64,000 nt of DNA from Pegea sp. RAD2-039 (taxonomy: Eukaryota > Chordata > Thaliacea > Salpida > Salpidae): assembly GCA_034620365.1 (NCBI GenBank), contig JAQGEQ010000058.1:248001-312000 (forward strand), written 5' to 3'. Position numbers and translations under genes: made by a program. This document shows, in pieces, positions 48,060 to 57,332 of the stretch. The notes beneath the pieces are model-generated. The model was not told where the DNA came from. It saw only the letters and a list, made by a program, of their open reading frames with translations, and did no database searches. Position 1 is the first letter of the stretch. Each line of letters opens with the position of its first letter.

Positions 48060-50283
48060 TTAAGTACTCATCAAAGTTGACTTGATACAATTTTCTTGAA
48101 GCATTTTGTTGACTTTTTCAACATCATTTAAAATTTCCATCTTTAGTTGATTACAATCAGCGGAGTTAGTAGCTATATACTCCTGAAAATCGACACAATT
48201 AATTAAATAGTAACAAATTAGAGCAAACAAACTTTTATAGCGAAATTAGTTTGTTCAAGGTGTTGCCATTTCTTTTCTAGATTATCTAGATGGGCATGAG
48301 TTTCATTTTCTTCCAACTCTTTCTTCAAATTATCATATTTCTCGCTTAACTTGTCTAAGTCATCCTTAAAGTTGTATTTACGAGAACGGAGTTGTTCCTC
48401 TTCTTTTTGAAGTTCTCTTTTTATGGTAGCTGCGTTTTCTCGAAGGTTATCAAGATCACTAGATTGGAAGAGCTTAATGATTGAGATTTGTTGGTATCAA
48501 GTCCACCAACCTGATCTTTTGTAGATCATTTTCAATTTCTTCATTTTTTTGTATAAGGAATTTTCTTTCATCAGTGATTTTATCGTAAAGTTCTTCAACT
48601 CTCGTTAAATCATCTTGTAATCTTGAACTTTCTCCTTTTAATGATAATGTCGTGTGTTCAGCTTTGTGTAACTCATCTTCTTTAAACTCTAAATCATCCT
48701 TTAAAAATTATTCCATGTTTATAAAAACATCATAAAAAAATTTCCAGAAAACTTGGAATTTAATTAAAAAAAGGAAATTGAATTTTCTGAAATGTTTCAC
48801 AACACTCAATAATCTAATTTAAATATTATTTCAACCAACAACAATTCTACCAACCTTTAATGCCTTCAACTCTTCTCTTGATGGTAGATTTTGTCCAGTA
48901 CTTATCAACCTTGAAATTTGCTCGGATAACACAACGATGGTTTCATGCAATTGTTCAATATTTTGTTCTTCACGTGATTTAGTTTCATCAAATGTTGACA
49001 TAAACGCTTCGATGACGGAGTGACGTCTTTGTAGTTCACGGAATTTACTTGCAGTTTCACTCTAGACAACATTCAATTCAATTGATGATGATTCGAAGCA
49101 ATAATCACCTCCTGATCATCCATGGAACTTTCAATATCTTGGATTTCATCTTGCATAGCCTGGATCTTATCTTCAAGTTCTTTATTTTGACGATCTAGAA
49201 CCGAGATATCTTGATTGTGCATCTTTACATCTACAACTAATTGTTGTTGTTCCTTTTCTGGACTTAGTCTAGTTTTATCTTCTTCTTCTAGTTGTTCTTT
49301 CTTAAGAATCAGCTCACTGAGATTCTCATATAATCTCATGGCTTCTACTTTAACTGGATCAGCAGACATATTTATTTCAAGGGAACTTTGTTCTTGGGTT
49401 AATTCTTCAATCTCATTTTGAATTTTATCCAATCTATCAGCAGTCTGCAAAAAAAAACATTAAAAATTAATCACTTCAACTTTAAAAGTTGATTTTGGAC
49501 TGCACCAAAACACTAACTCACATCGAGACCAGTTTTTTTCAGTATCGCATACTTGGTCCGCATCTTTGGGTCCATATCTTGAACGCGATTTTCTGTCAAA
49601 GTTCTCTGCCTGGAAATTTCATTTTCTAATTCGAGAATTTCATTTTCTTTCGATTCAGTTTGTTCAAATATTCTCTCAAGACTTTCTGTGTCTCTGTCAT
49701 TTTTAATCTTTAAAGCATTCAAGTCTTCAACCATATGAGCAAGCTCCTGGTTGGTATTAATCCGATCTAACATCAGATTATAGTCGAGTAGTTCGCCCTA
49801 CAAGTATAACTTGAAGTGGAGTAGTGAGTTGGGGTCAACTTACTCGTATGTCAGTTACTTCCTGAGAGAGAATCTCAGCTCTTTTTTCAAACATCAAAAA
49901 TGTGTTATTCTCTTCTTGCTTCTGTTTTGTCTCCGTCTCAATCTTGCGCATCTCCGTTGTCAGCTGATTAATTTTACTTCGAAGTTCACCTAGCCAATAT
50001 GTACGATCTTGTATTTGTCTCTGAGATCCTCCTCTATTTGCAGTCTTCATCCCACTCAATCCATGCTGAGTCATTGGCCTGTAAAGAAGATTTAAGAAAA
50101 AGAATCATCATCACAACCACCTCACCTGTCTTCTACTTTAATCCCACTATTAAGTATACTATTGCCTCCGGAAGCTTGTCCAGCTCTGCTCCCTGGCCTT
50201 CCTGTTCCTAACCGAAATCCAGAGGAAGGTCTTCCTATTCCAGATGGAGGTCGAGCTCGAGAACTTGGGGGTCTTCCACTCAT
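48060..50283 (-). CDS. IFT74: Intraflagellar transport protein 74, eight exons
   Basis: Exons from the start: 50126-50283, 49844-50078, 49522-49797, 49109-49444, 48855-49061, 48511-48698, 48233-48458, 48060-48182. They total 583 codons (582 aa), close to the ~600 aa usual for the family, with all phases closing. The N-terminus is Gly/Arg/Pro/Ser-rich and basic ([15 protein letters not shown]), the tubulin-binding region that pairs with IFT81. The rest is coiled coil, including [13 protein letters not shown] and the [20 protein letters not shown] block typical of IFT74. The protein is a core subunit of the IFT-B complex that moves tubulin along cilia. Five of seven introns are 46-52 nt. Its ATG lies 105 bp after the TMEM39 stop. 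Confidence 0.96.
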
Positions 50284-50388
50284 TATTAGATAATTTATTT
50301 GATAAAATCTTAAACTGTTAAGATTTAGTGATCATAATAAGTTGTTAATATCTAAAGTCATAATTGAAAAGAAAACGAAAATAAAAAT
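50284..50388 (-). promoter_or_regulatory. Intercistronic region TMEM39-IFT74 with acceptor-like site
   Basis: Read on the minus strand, a tract TTTTCGTTTTCTTTTCAATT followed by ATGACTTTAG resembles a splice acceptor about 72 nt before the IFT74 ATG. An AATAAA lies just upstream of that ATG. A ~100-nt gap with such an acceptor is what trans-spliced operons show. This is inference from arrangement only. Confidence 0.4.
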
Positions 50389-51777
50389 TCATTCTGATTT
50401 TGATTTGTGGCTAAATACGGATAATTGTCGACATAAGCTTGCGTTTCGATGTCTTTCTTTCCCTAAAATAATTCGATCTTTCAAAGTACAAAAGAGAAAA
50501 GTGTAATTGAAAAACAGAAGAAGAGCCTGACAGAGAAAACAGTCCCATGTACTATTTGTAAACAAAAGAAATAGTTGGTAGAGAGTGGTACACATAACTA
50601 CAACCACTGGGTAAGTTGCAAAGTAGATAGGGTTATGAAAAGTTTTGAAAAAGTTCTTATGAGTTAGATTGCCTGGTTCTACAACATTATATTCGCAAGT
50701 TGCAATATAATATTTGTCATTATATGAAACGATATCATATTTGAAATAAATCGTTGTATTAGACCATTCCTTACTTTCTTTAGGAATATCTGAATTATAT
50801 AATTCAAAATTACCCAACAATAAGCAAGTTTTACTCAACACTTCAAGATATTCACAAGAAAATAAATGCGTTGTCAGCATTAGTGCTGAATTAAAGCAGA
50901 TTAAAACTGTGTGTTTAATACACCACGTGAAATCAAAGTATTGATGATTACTTGTGAAAAATATAGGCACCAACCCAGCATAATAGGTACAAAAAAAAGT
51001 CCTGAAAATAATTTCCATCATTCGAACATTATAGTCAGAGCTTAGAACATCAACATATTCACGTATTCTATCAGGATCTTGATTATGAAACTCATGGTTA
51101 TCTGGTTTAATTAAACTTTCATAATGACTTTGTACTTTCATCCAATAGTTCATTATATTTGAGTGCTTATTGTTTTTATTAGTTTTGAAAAGCCAACGTT
51201 TTATATGATGAAACCAACTATTTTTATAAATTATTTCATATATTAAGAAACTGATTGGTGGATAGCAAAGAGATAAAAATTGTATAAATCCAGAAATTTG
51301 ATACAATCTAGTGACATTTTTAACTACTTCAACTAACCATAGAGCTGAAAATATGAAAATAACGACTGTCCAAAGATGACACCTTACAGGAATATTATCT
51401 TGCATTATCGTTCTAGCTGGACAAACTGCAAATAATTGCAATAAAAAATAGACCAAGCTATAATCAACCAAATGGAAATTAACAGATGTTTCACTAGGAG
51501 GCAGTTTTTCTGGGTACCACCATACAGTTTTGTAGATGTAAACAAATTGGCAAACCAAAGCTGTTAAAGTATAAATGTAAAAAGTCCCTTCGAACATAAT
51601 TTCGTCGGTGAACCAATTCCGTCTTTTTGTTACAGCAGCATAAAATAGAAGAGGTAAATCAGACTTCAAGTCTGCAAGAGTTGTTTTCATTGAATTACTG
51701 ACTGAAGAGCTTGTTGTCACATCAGGAACTTTTAAAGTTCTGTTTAGCTGTCTATTAGTATAACGACGAGTTGGCAT
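50389..51777 (-). CDS. TMEM39A: TMEM39-family multipass membrane protein
   Basis: An intronless 462-aa ORF; the ATG is 3 nt after GTGAATTTAG. It carries family landmarks: YIYKTVWWYPEKLPPSETS with the following NFHLVDYSLVYFLLQLFAV, the LSSDYNVRMMEIIFRTFFC block in the middle, and NYTFLFCTLKDRIILGKER near the C-terminus. About eight hydrophobic segments are visible, with a hydrophilic loop around residues 190-240. TMEM39 proteins reside in the endoplasmic reticulum and have been linked to COPII/collagen secretion and autophagy control via SAC1 transport. The symbol marks the A/B family; a single invertebrate gene cannot be assigned to either vertebrate paralogue. Confidence 0.93.
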   Translation of the reverse strand: MPTRRYTNRQLNRTLKVPDVTTSSSVSNSMKTTLADLKSDLPLLFYAAVTKRRNWFTDEIMFEGTFYIYTLTALVCQFVYIYKTVWWYPEKLPPSETSVNFHLVDYSLVYFLLQLFAVCPARTIMQDNIPVRCHLWTVVIFIFSALWLVEVVKNVTRLYQISGFIQFLSLCYPPISFLIYEIIYKNSWFHHIKRWLFKTNKNNKHSNIMNYWMKVQSHYESLIKPDNHEFHNQDPDRIREYVDVLSSDYNVRMMEIIFRTFFCTYYAGLVPIFFTSNHQYFDFTWCIKHTVLICFNSALMLTTHLFSCEYLEVLSKTCLLLGNFELYNSDIPKESKEWSNTTIYFKYDIVSYNDKYYIATCEYNVVEPGNLTHKNFFKTFHNPIYFATYPVVVVMCTTLYQLFLLFTNSTWDCFLCQALLLFFNYTFLFCTLKDRIILGKERHRNASLCRQLSVFSHKSKSE

Positions 51778-52363
51778 TTTCTAAATTCACTTAAAGAATT
51801 CTGTTGAAAAATTAAAATTAATTATTAAAAGCAGGGAAACCTTCAATAGTAAATAGAACAAACAGTGAATTATTAGTTTTAGATAAATAATTTCAAGAAA
51901 TGTAATTTAGCCAACTTATTGACAATTAAAAAAATAAGACTGAAGCAAGATGAGTTTTTTATGATGAAGACTTTATTAGTTTATCAACTTTATAAAAAAA
52001 TTGAAGAAAAGCAATCTTCTAAAAAAAACTTTGAAGGAAAAGTAACTGAGCATATTAAGTGATGAACAGTTTGAGAAATATTGAAATGATTGAAAGCTTC
52101 TTCAACATATTTTGACGAGTAATTAGCTTCAAGTAAAAACATTATGATTCAAAAAGATATGTTAGCTGACAAAGTATATAAAATTAGGTAAAGTCCTCAA
52201 AATATAAATGTTGGAGTACAAGTTTACATTTAATCAACTAACAATTAGAGGTTTCCAATCTGTAAAGATTCCCTTTAATGTTAAACCTTTGAAATCTTGA
52301 TCAAAATAATAAATTCTGCACTCGCAATACAGAGTATTCATTTGTTAAGATCAAACTTCCATT

Positions 52364-52408
52364 TCAAATTGTTCACACTTTTTCACAAGTTTAAAAAACA
52401 ATTGTCAT
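52364..52408 (-). promoter_or_regulatory. Candidate SECIS element of GPx copy 1
   Basis: On the minus strand, 65-109 nt after the stop codon, ATGA (52408-52405) is followed by C-AATTGTT, TTTT and the unpaired AAA (52392-52390). A complementary AACAATT and TGA (52366-52364) come after it. The ATGA...AA...TGA layout with 12 nt between ATGA and AAA fits the SECIS quartet and apical loop spacing. The lower stem is weak. The same element is conserved at 54266-54310. Confidence 0.65.
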
Positions 52409-52472
52409 TTATAGGCAAGTAACACTAAGGGAAGACTCATAGGAATTTTATTGGTTAAAGATCTTGAAAACT

Positions 52473-53060
52473 TTATAACAGCTTACAAATATCTACTTCT
52501 ATAGATTTTGGTGTTATACTTGTTTCATATCTTTTTCTTGGTTGGCCATTTTTGTCAACTAAAAACTTTACAAAATTCCATTTAATCATATCAAAGACTA
52601 AACATCTTGTGCTTTGATGTTGTTGAAGATATTTAAACAATGGTATTGCATTCTTGCCATTTACATCAACTTTAGCAAATAGATCAAACTGAACATTAAA
52701 CTTTTCTTTAGCAAACTGTTCAATTTCTTCATTAGTACCAGGTTCTTGTAATCCAAATTGGTTACATGGAAAAGCCAAAATACATAACCCTTTATCTGAA
52801 TAAGTGTTATGTAGTTCAACCAATTGCGAGTAATTAATTTCAGTTACGTCTCATTTAGAAGCAACATTGACAATAAGACAAACTTTGTTCTGATATTTGC
52901 TCAAACAGACATCCTTTCCTTTGATATCTTTTACCTTGAAATCATATATTGAAGAAGGTTGACATTTTTTTGAAACAAATCTTGAACATCTAAATGTTTT
53001 ACTAAAACTCTGACCAAACTTTGGTGATAATAATGAAAATATCTTTCTACCTTGTAACAT
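52473..53060 (-). CDS. GPX4: Selenocysteine glutathione peroxidase, copy 1 (GPx4-like)
   Basis: A 195-aa single-exon frame with one internal TGA at 52851-52853 (codon 70). The context [20 protein letters not shown] places Sec exactly at the GPx active site. The tetrad partners Gln (AFPCNQFG), Trp and Asn (IKWNF) are present, and the subunit-interface loop is absent, as in monomeric phospholipid-hydroperoxide GPx4. The enzyme reduces lipid peroxides with glutathione or thiols. The N-terminus ([19 protein letters not shown]...) is basic and hydrophobic, a likely mitochondrial leader. GATTTAG ends 4 nt before the ATG. Because TGA looks like a stop, automated calling splits the gene in two. The C-terminal third differs from copy 2 while the centre is almost identical. 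Confidence 0.93.
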
Positions 53061-54170
53061 TCTTCTAAATCAAGTTAGCTGAATAGATAGCATTATCAGT
53101 AAGTAAATTACAATAAGTTATAAATTATTGATATACTTATAGCAAAACCTAAAAAATATAACAATTATGCTTAATATCTATAATAAAATGTAAACTATAA
53201 TTATTCTATAACTCAAATATATAATATTAAGTATATAATTGAGGATTATATAAGAATGATTATATATGGTTTAAAAAAAATCCATATGTTTCATTTTTCA
53301 AACTTTTTGTAAAAGTATGTTTGTAACAATTATTAGATAATCTTGATAAAAGCTAACAAATATTTAACATAATTAGTCAAATAAATATTAAAAATACAGT
53401 TGAATATTTAACTTCATGTAACATCATCATACTTGCTTTCCAGAAGGATTAAATCTTGTAAAATCATGAAAGATATCATTAAAAAGACACAAAGAGAAAC
53501 ATTTTTTACTTTTAGCCAAATACTAAGAAGTTGATAAACTATTAAACTAAAAGCATGCTGGTAATTATAAGATTGTTTTTTAATTTACTGACCAAAAAAT
53601 GAAACTAGTTTTTATAAAACTGATAATACTAAGTTGAAATATAACTTATATGAGAAAACTGATAACAAAATACCTGAATACTGTGAGCTTATAACCCAAA
53701 TTTATTCCATGTTGAACAATAAAACTTTTATAATCATATTTATAGTAAAACTGTTTATATCCCTGTAAAACATGCAGTTGTTTTAGAAAAATAAAAATTA
53801 GGCAGAGAAGCACAGATAGATTATACCAACAGTGACAATGCATTCTTAAAGTAAAACAAATAATAATTTTGAGCTTTTTGAAATAGAATTATATATCAAA
53901 AGTTTAAAAAATTAAATGGCAGCTTAAAATTAGATTTTTAAATATAATAATGTTTTTATAAAATTAGTGTACTAGATTATTGAGAAAACAAATATGATTA
54001 AAATTTGGATTTGAAAAATAAATTTCAAGTTCAAAGCTACTTCATGCATATAACAAAATTTAAAGCCATAAAAGTATTACAACTAGCTACTAATCTATGA
54101 ATATATATAAACAAATACTTAGATACCACATGCAACAGTTTAAACAAGGCTTTATTTATCTAAATTATGA
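53061..54170. other. Spacer between GPx copies
   Basis: AT-rich. A 65-aa minus-strand ORF at 53646-53843 has no recognisable features. The duplicated block resumes near 54171, so the spacer is not part of the duplicated unit or has diverged beyond recognition. Confidence 0.4.
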
Positions 54171-54265
54171 TTCCCTTTAATGTTAAACCTTTGAAATCTT
54201 GATCAAAATAATAAATTCTGCACTCGCAATACAGAGTATTCATTTGTTAAGATCAAACTTCCATT

Positions 54266-54310
54266 TCAAATTGTTCACACTTTTTCACAAGTTTAAAGAA
54301 CAATTGTCAT
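54266..54310 (-). promoter_or_regulatory. Candidate SECIS element of GPx copy 2
   Basis: Same layout as in copy 1: ATGA (54310-54307), AATTGTT stem arm, unpaired AAA (54294-54292), AACAATT arm and TGA (54268-54266). It starts about 95 nt after the stop codon. One base differs in the upper stem (TTTTTT against TTCTTT). Confidence 0.65.
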
Positions 54311-54404
54311 TTATAGGTAAGTAACACTAAGGGAAGACTCATAGGAATTTTATATAAATATCTAATTTCAAAATTAATTGAAAGTTTATAACTTCAAAAA
54401 AACT

Positions 54405-54914
54405 TTATAATAGCTTTTCTATTGCATTTTCTAAAGATTTTGGTGTTCTACTTGTTTTATATCTTTTTCTTGGTTGGCCATTTCTATCAACTAAAAACTT
54501 AGTAAAATTCCATTTAATATTATTAAACACATATCCTTTTGTTTTCTTATGATGTCTAAGATATTTAAACAATGGTATTGCATTCTTGCCATTTACATCA
54601 ACTTTAGCAAATAGATCAAACTGAACGTTAAACTTTTCTTTAACAAACTGTTCAATTTCTTCATTAGTACCAGGTTCTTGTAATCCAAATTGGTTACATG
54701 GAAAAGCCAAAATACATAACCCTTTATCTGAATAAGTGTTATGTAGTTCAACCAATTGCGAGTAATTAATTTCAGTTACGTCTCATTCAGAAGCAACATT
54801 GACAATAAGACAAACTTTGTTCTGATATTTGCTTAAAGAGACATCCTGTCCTTTGATATCTTTCACAGTAAAATCATATATTGAAGAAGGTTGAATTTCA
54901 TTCCCTACTTCCAT
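54405..54914 (-). CDS. GPX4: Selenocysteine glutathione peroxidase, copy 2 (GPx4-like)
   Basis: A 169-aa frame beginning at the ATG 54914-54912, 6 nt after CTTCATTTTAG. One internal TGA at 54783-54785 (codon 44) lies in [17 protein letters not shown], the GPx catalytic position. Gln (CNQFG) and Trp/Asn (IKWNFTKF) of the active site are intact. In place of the leader of copy 1 it starts [15 protein letters not shown], so it is probably cytosolic. Same strand and orientation as copy 1, whose ATG lies 1.3 kb downstream. The stop at 54405 follows Ile-Glu-Lys-Leu-Leu. Confidence 0.93.
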
Positions 54915-56132
54915 TTCTATCTAAAATGAAGTTTACAAGGGCTACCAAATAAGTATCTGTAAAATAAATGAGAATAAATTTTATAAAATTCTTTATTTTA
55001 TGATTTTAGATAGAAATTATGCAGCTTTTACAAGCATAATATTTACTACAAGGAATTAATAAAAAGGGGTTTATAGTTAATTAATGTAAAAAATTATAAC
55101 ACAGCAAAGATAAAAAAGTATGACAAAGTTAGAGATACAAATAAATAGAAAAAAAGAGAAACCATGATATTTAAATTTGATTTCAACTACATTTAGGAAA
55201 TAATGTTTAAAATTAAAATCCTACTTATTTTCATGGAAAAATAATATAGATATACCAAAAATTGAATTTCAAGCAAGTAATTCTTAGAAATAAGTTAATA
55301 ATTACTGATTTATTTAAAGCTACAAAAAAGCATGAAAAATGTAATTGAAATAATAATGTTGAGTTATGTAGTCAGACATTACAAATTATTTCTGAAGTTA
55401 TTTTAAGGATATTTGAGATAAAAGTAATGATAAAAGTAGCTACAAATGCACTTTATAAAATAAATTTTACTTTATAGTTATAAAGAAGATACAAATTGAA
55501 AATAAAATCGATGAGTTTTTTAAACAGGTATTTTAATCAAAAACATCCTCGAACTAGTAAAAACTAATCATTATAAAAGTCTATCTATAATGCAACACTA
55601 TTTAAACATAAATTTACGTTCAAATTACCAAGAAATTTACAAATCAAAACATAATAGCTTACTACACCTAAGAAAATACTGGACAAATATCTAAATATTT
55701 AGAAGAAATAATCAAACGAAGACAAAAGCGCCCCAAGCGGTAAATTCATTTTTTTTGAAACTAGGAAACGAAAAAAACAAAAATGTGATTTTTTCAAATT
55801 TATTTCATAATTGTAAATTTTTCTGTTTTCAAATTTCTATAAAAATGGTTTAAATAAACAAAATTCCAAGAACTTTCAAACAATTTATATTAATTGATGT
55901 TATTTTTAGTTTGTTAAGTTTATACTATAAGTTTATAACCATAACGTATCAACCGTTTTTGATTTAATCTTTCAAGTCCGTAAATAAGTAAGCATATGAT
56001 AGTTATAAACATCGTCTCAGTCTCTTCAATTTAAATACTTTTGAAATCCGACAGATTAAATACGACTTAATTCTTATTTTTAAAATTATCCACAATTTAT
56101 TTGACATTCAGTTTGATTATTTCTTTTCTATT
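54915..56132. other. AT-rich spacer, no gene seen
   Basis: No supported feature between the GPx copy 2 upstream acceptor and the LINE at 56133. Confidence 0.45.
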
Positions 56133-56549
56133 GACCCTTCCTTCAAGTTATATCAGCTCAGACGAAACCCATTACACCTTAATAAGCCTATATCACCTAG
56201 TACATTGGTCAGAGCAAATTTTTTCTCATACCGTACAATTAATACATGGAATCAGCTGCCATCAGACATTGCCATGTCGAAGTCACTCGCGTTGTTCAAG
56301 CAGAAGTTGAACCGTTATAATGTTGCCAACATTGTCATTTCTAAACTGTGATTTTTTTTCTTCCTTGTGTTATTAACATTCCATGTAATTGTTCACTGTT
56401 ATATGCTTTGAGTGATATCGAAATAGCATGTGTTACATCTTTTACTTTCTATATATTTGGCTAAATAGATGTTATTTGTGAGAATATGTGTTAGCGAGTG
56501 GTGCTCTTTTCAGGTACCCTCCTTCGCATTTATTGAAATAAATAAATAC
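56133..56549 (+). mobile_element. LINE family A, 5'-truncated, best 3' end
   Basis: An uninterrupted 72-codon frame (56133-56351) encodes a reverse-transcriptase C-terminus with FFSYRTINTWNQLPSDIAM and FKQKLNRYNVANIVISKL before TGA. A ~195-bp 3' UTR follows, ending in the family tail TTGTGAGAATATGTGTTAGC ... CCTCCTTCGCATTTATTGAA and an AAATA microsatellite. CR1/Jockey-like by the S-Y-R-T-x-N-x-W-N-x-L-P motif. The intact frame suggests a relatively young insertion. Confidence 0.85.
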
Positions 56550-57332
56550 AGTAAATTAAATAAACAAAATTCTAATTTATAGTAATCATATAAAAAGTAT
56601 TTTATTTTTATTAAAAAATGAGATTTGGATTTGGGAAAACACTTTCTTTTATCGAAAATAGTTACTGAAAAGTGCAAGTTTTATCATACTTTTAAAATAT
56701 ATATCATCAGCCGGCGAGTTTAAATGAATCGACTTTTTATGAAAAGGATTTACGAATAGAAATTAAAACACATCTTGAGTTGAAATTACTTTTTTCAAAA
56801 AATCTAAAATATATATGTAATATACAATATAACAAGGTCTGAATAACTTTTAAAAAGTCTTAGATGTGTTTATCTCTTGTGCAACCTTTAAGAGGCATTT
56901 ATTTCAACTTATTTTTTCTCAATTTGTATTAGCAATGTTAGCGGACTCAAGCCGGAGTATTTGCAACTTAAGATTGGAGACACTAGTAATCTCAGAAACA
57001 TTAGTCAATCTGCATTTAGCCTAAATACTTAAATATTTTAAAAAAACTGTTTAAGTAAATTTGCAAAACTTAAATAAAATCATAAATAAATAATCATTTT
57101 AAATTTGCTGATTTCATTAATAGAACATAAAAAAAATAAACAATTTTATTAAACAAAAGTTTTAAACTCTTTTATTTCAGTCAAATATTTAAGAATTTTG
57201 TGGATTACATAAAAGTATATTCACTAAATATTTTTAGAAAGTTCCGTTTGTAAACCAATAAGATAAAGAAGTGAAAAATATATTTGTTAAATGTAAATAA
57301 TTTCATAGAACTAGTACAACACCAAGAATTAT
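56550..57332. other. 3' flank of ClpP, no gene
   Basis: AT-rich, with one less AT-rich patch (56930-57010) that shows no coding signal I can support. Confidence 0.4.

Larger units (their letters stand above)
54171..54914 (-). repeat. Direct duplication matching about 52270-53000
   Basis: The 3' UTR and CDS of the two GPx genes are near-identical over long stretches. Examples are the UTR string ACCTTTGAAATCTTGATCAA, and the coding part from PSSIYDF through the AIPLFKYL block. They differ mainly in the last 40 codons and the N-terminal leader. The unit is a recent tandem duplication or a gene-converted pair. Confidence 0.85.

Noticed and set aside
49215..50211. Plus-strand ORFs opposite IFT74
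   Set aside because: Antisense shadows of the coiled-coil exons on the minus strand.
52851..52853. TGA as a nonsense mutation making GPx copy 1 a pseudogene
   Set aside because: It lies exactly at the catalytic Sec position, occurs in both copies, and the frame is intact on both sides with a SECIS-like element downstream.
56101..56310. 69-aa ORF at the family A LINE
   Set aside because: It is an out-of-frame shadow; the reverse-transcriptase end is in another frame (56133-56351).
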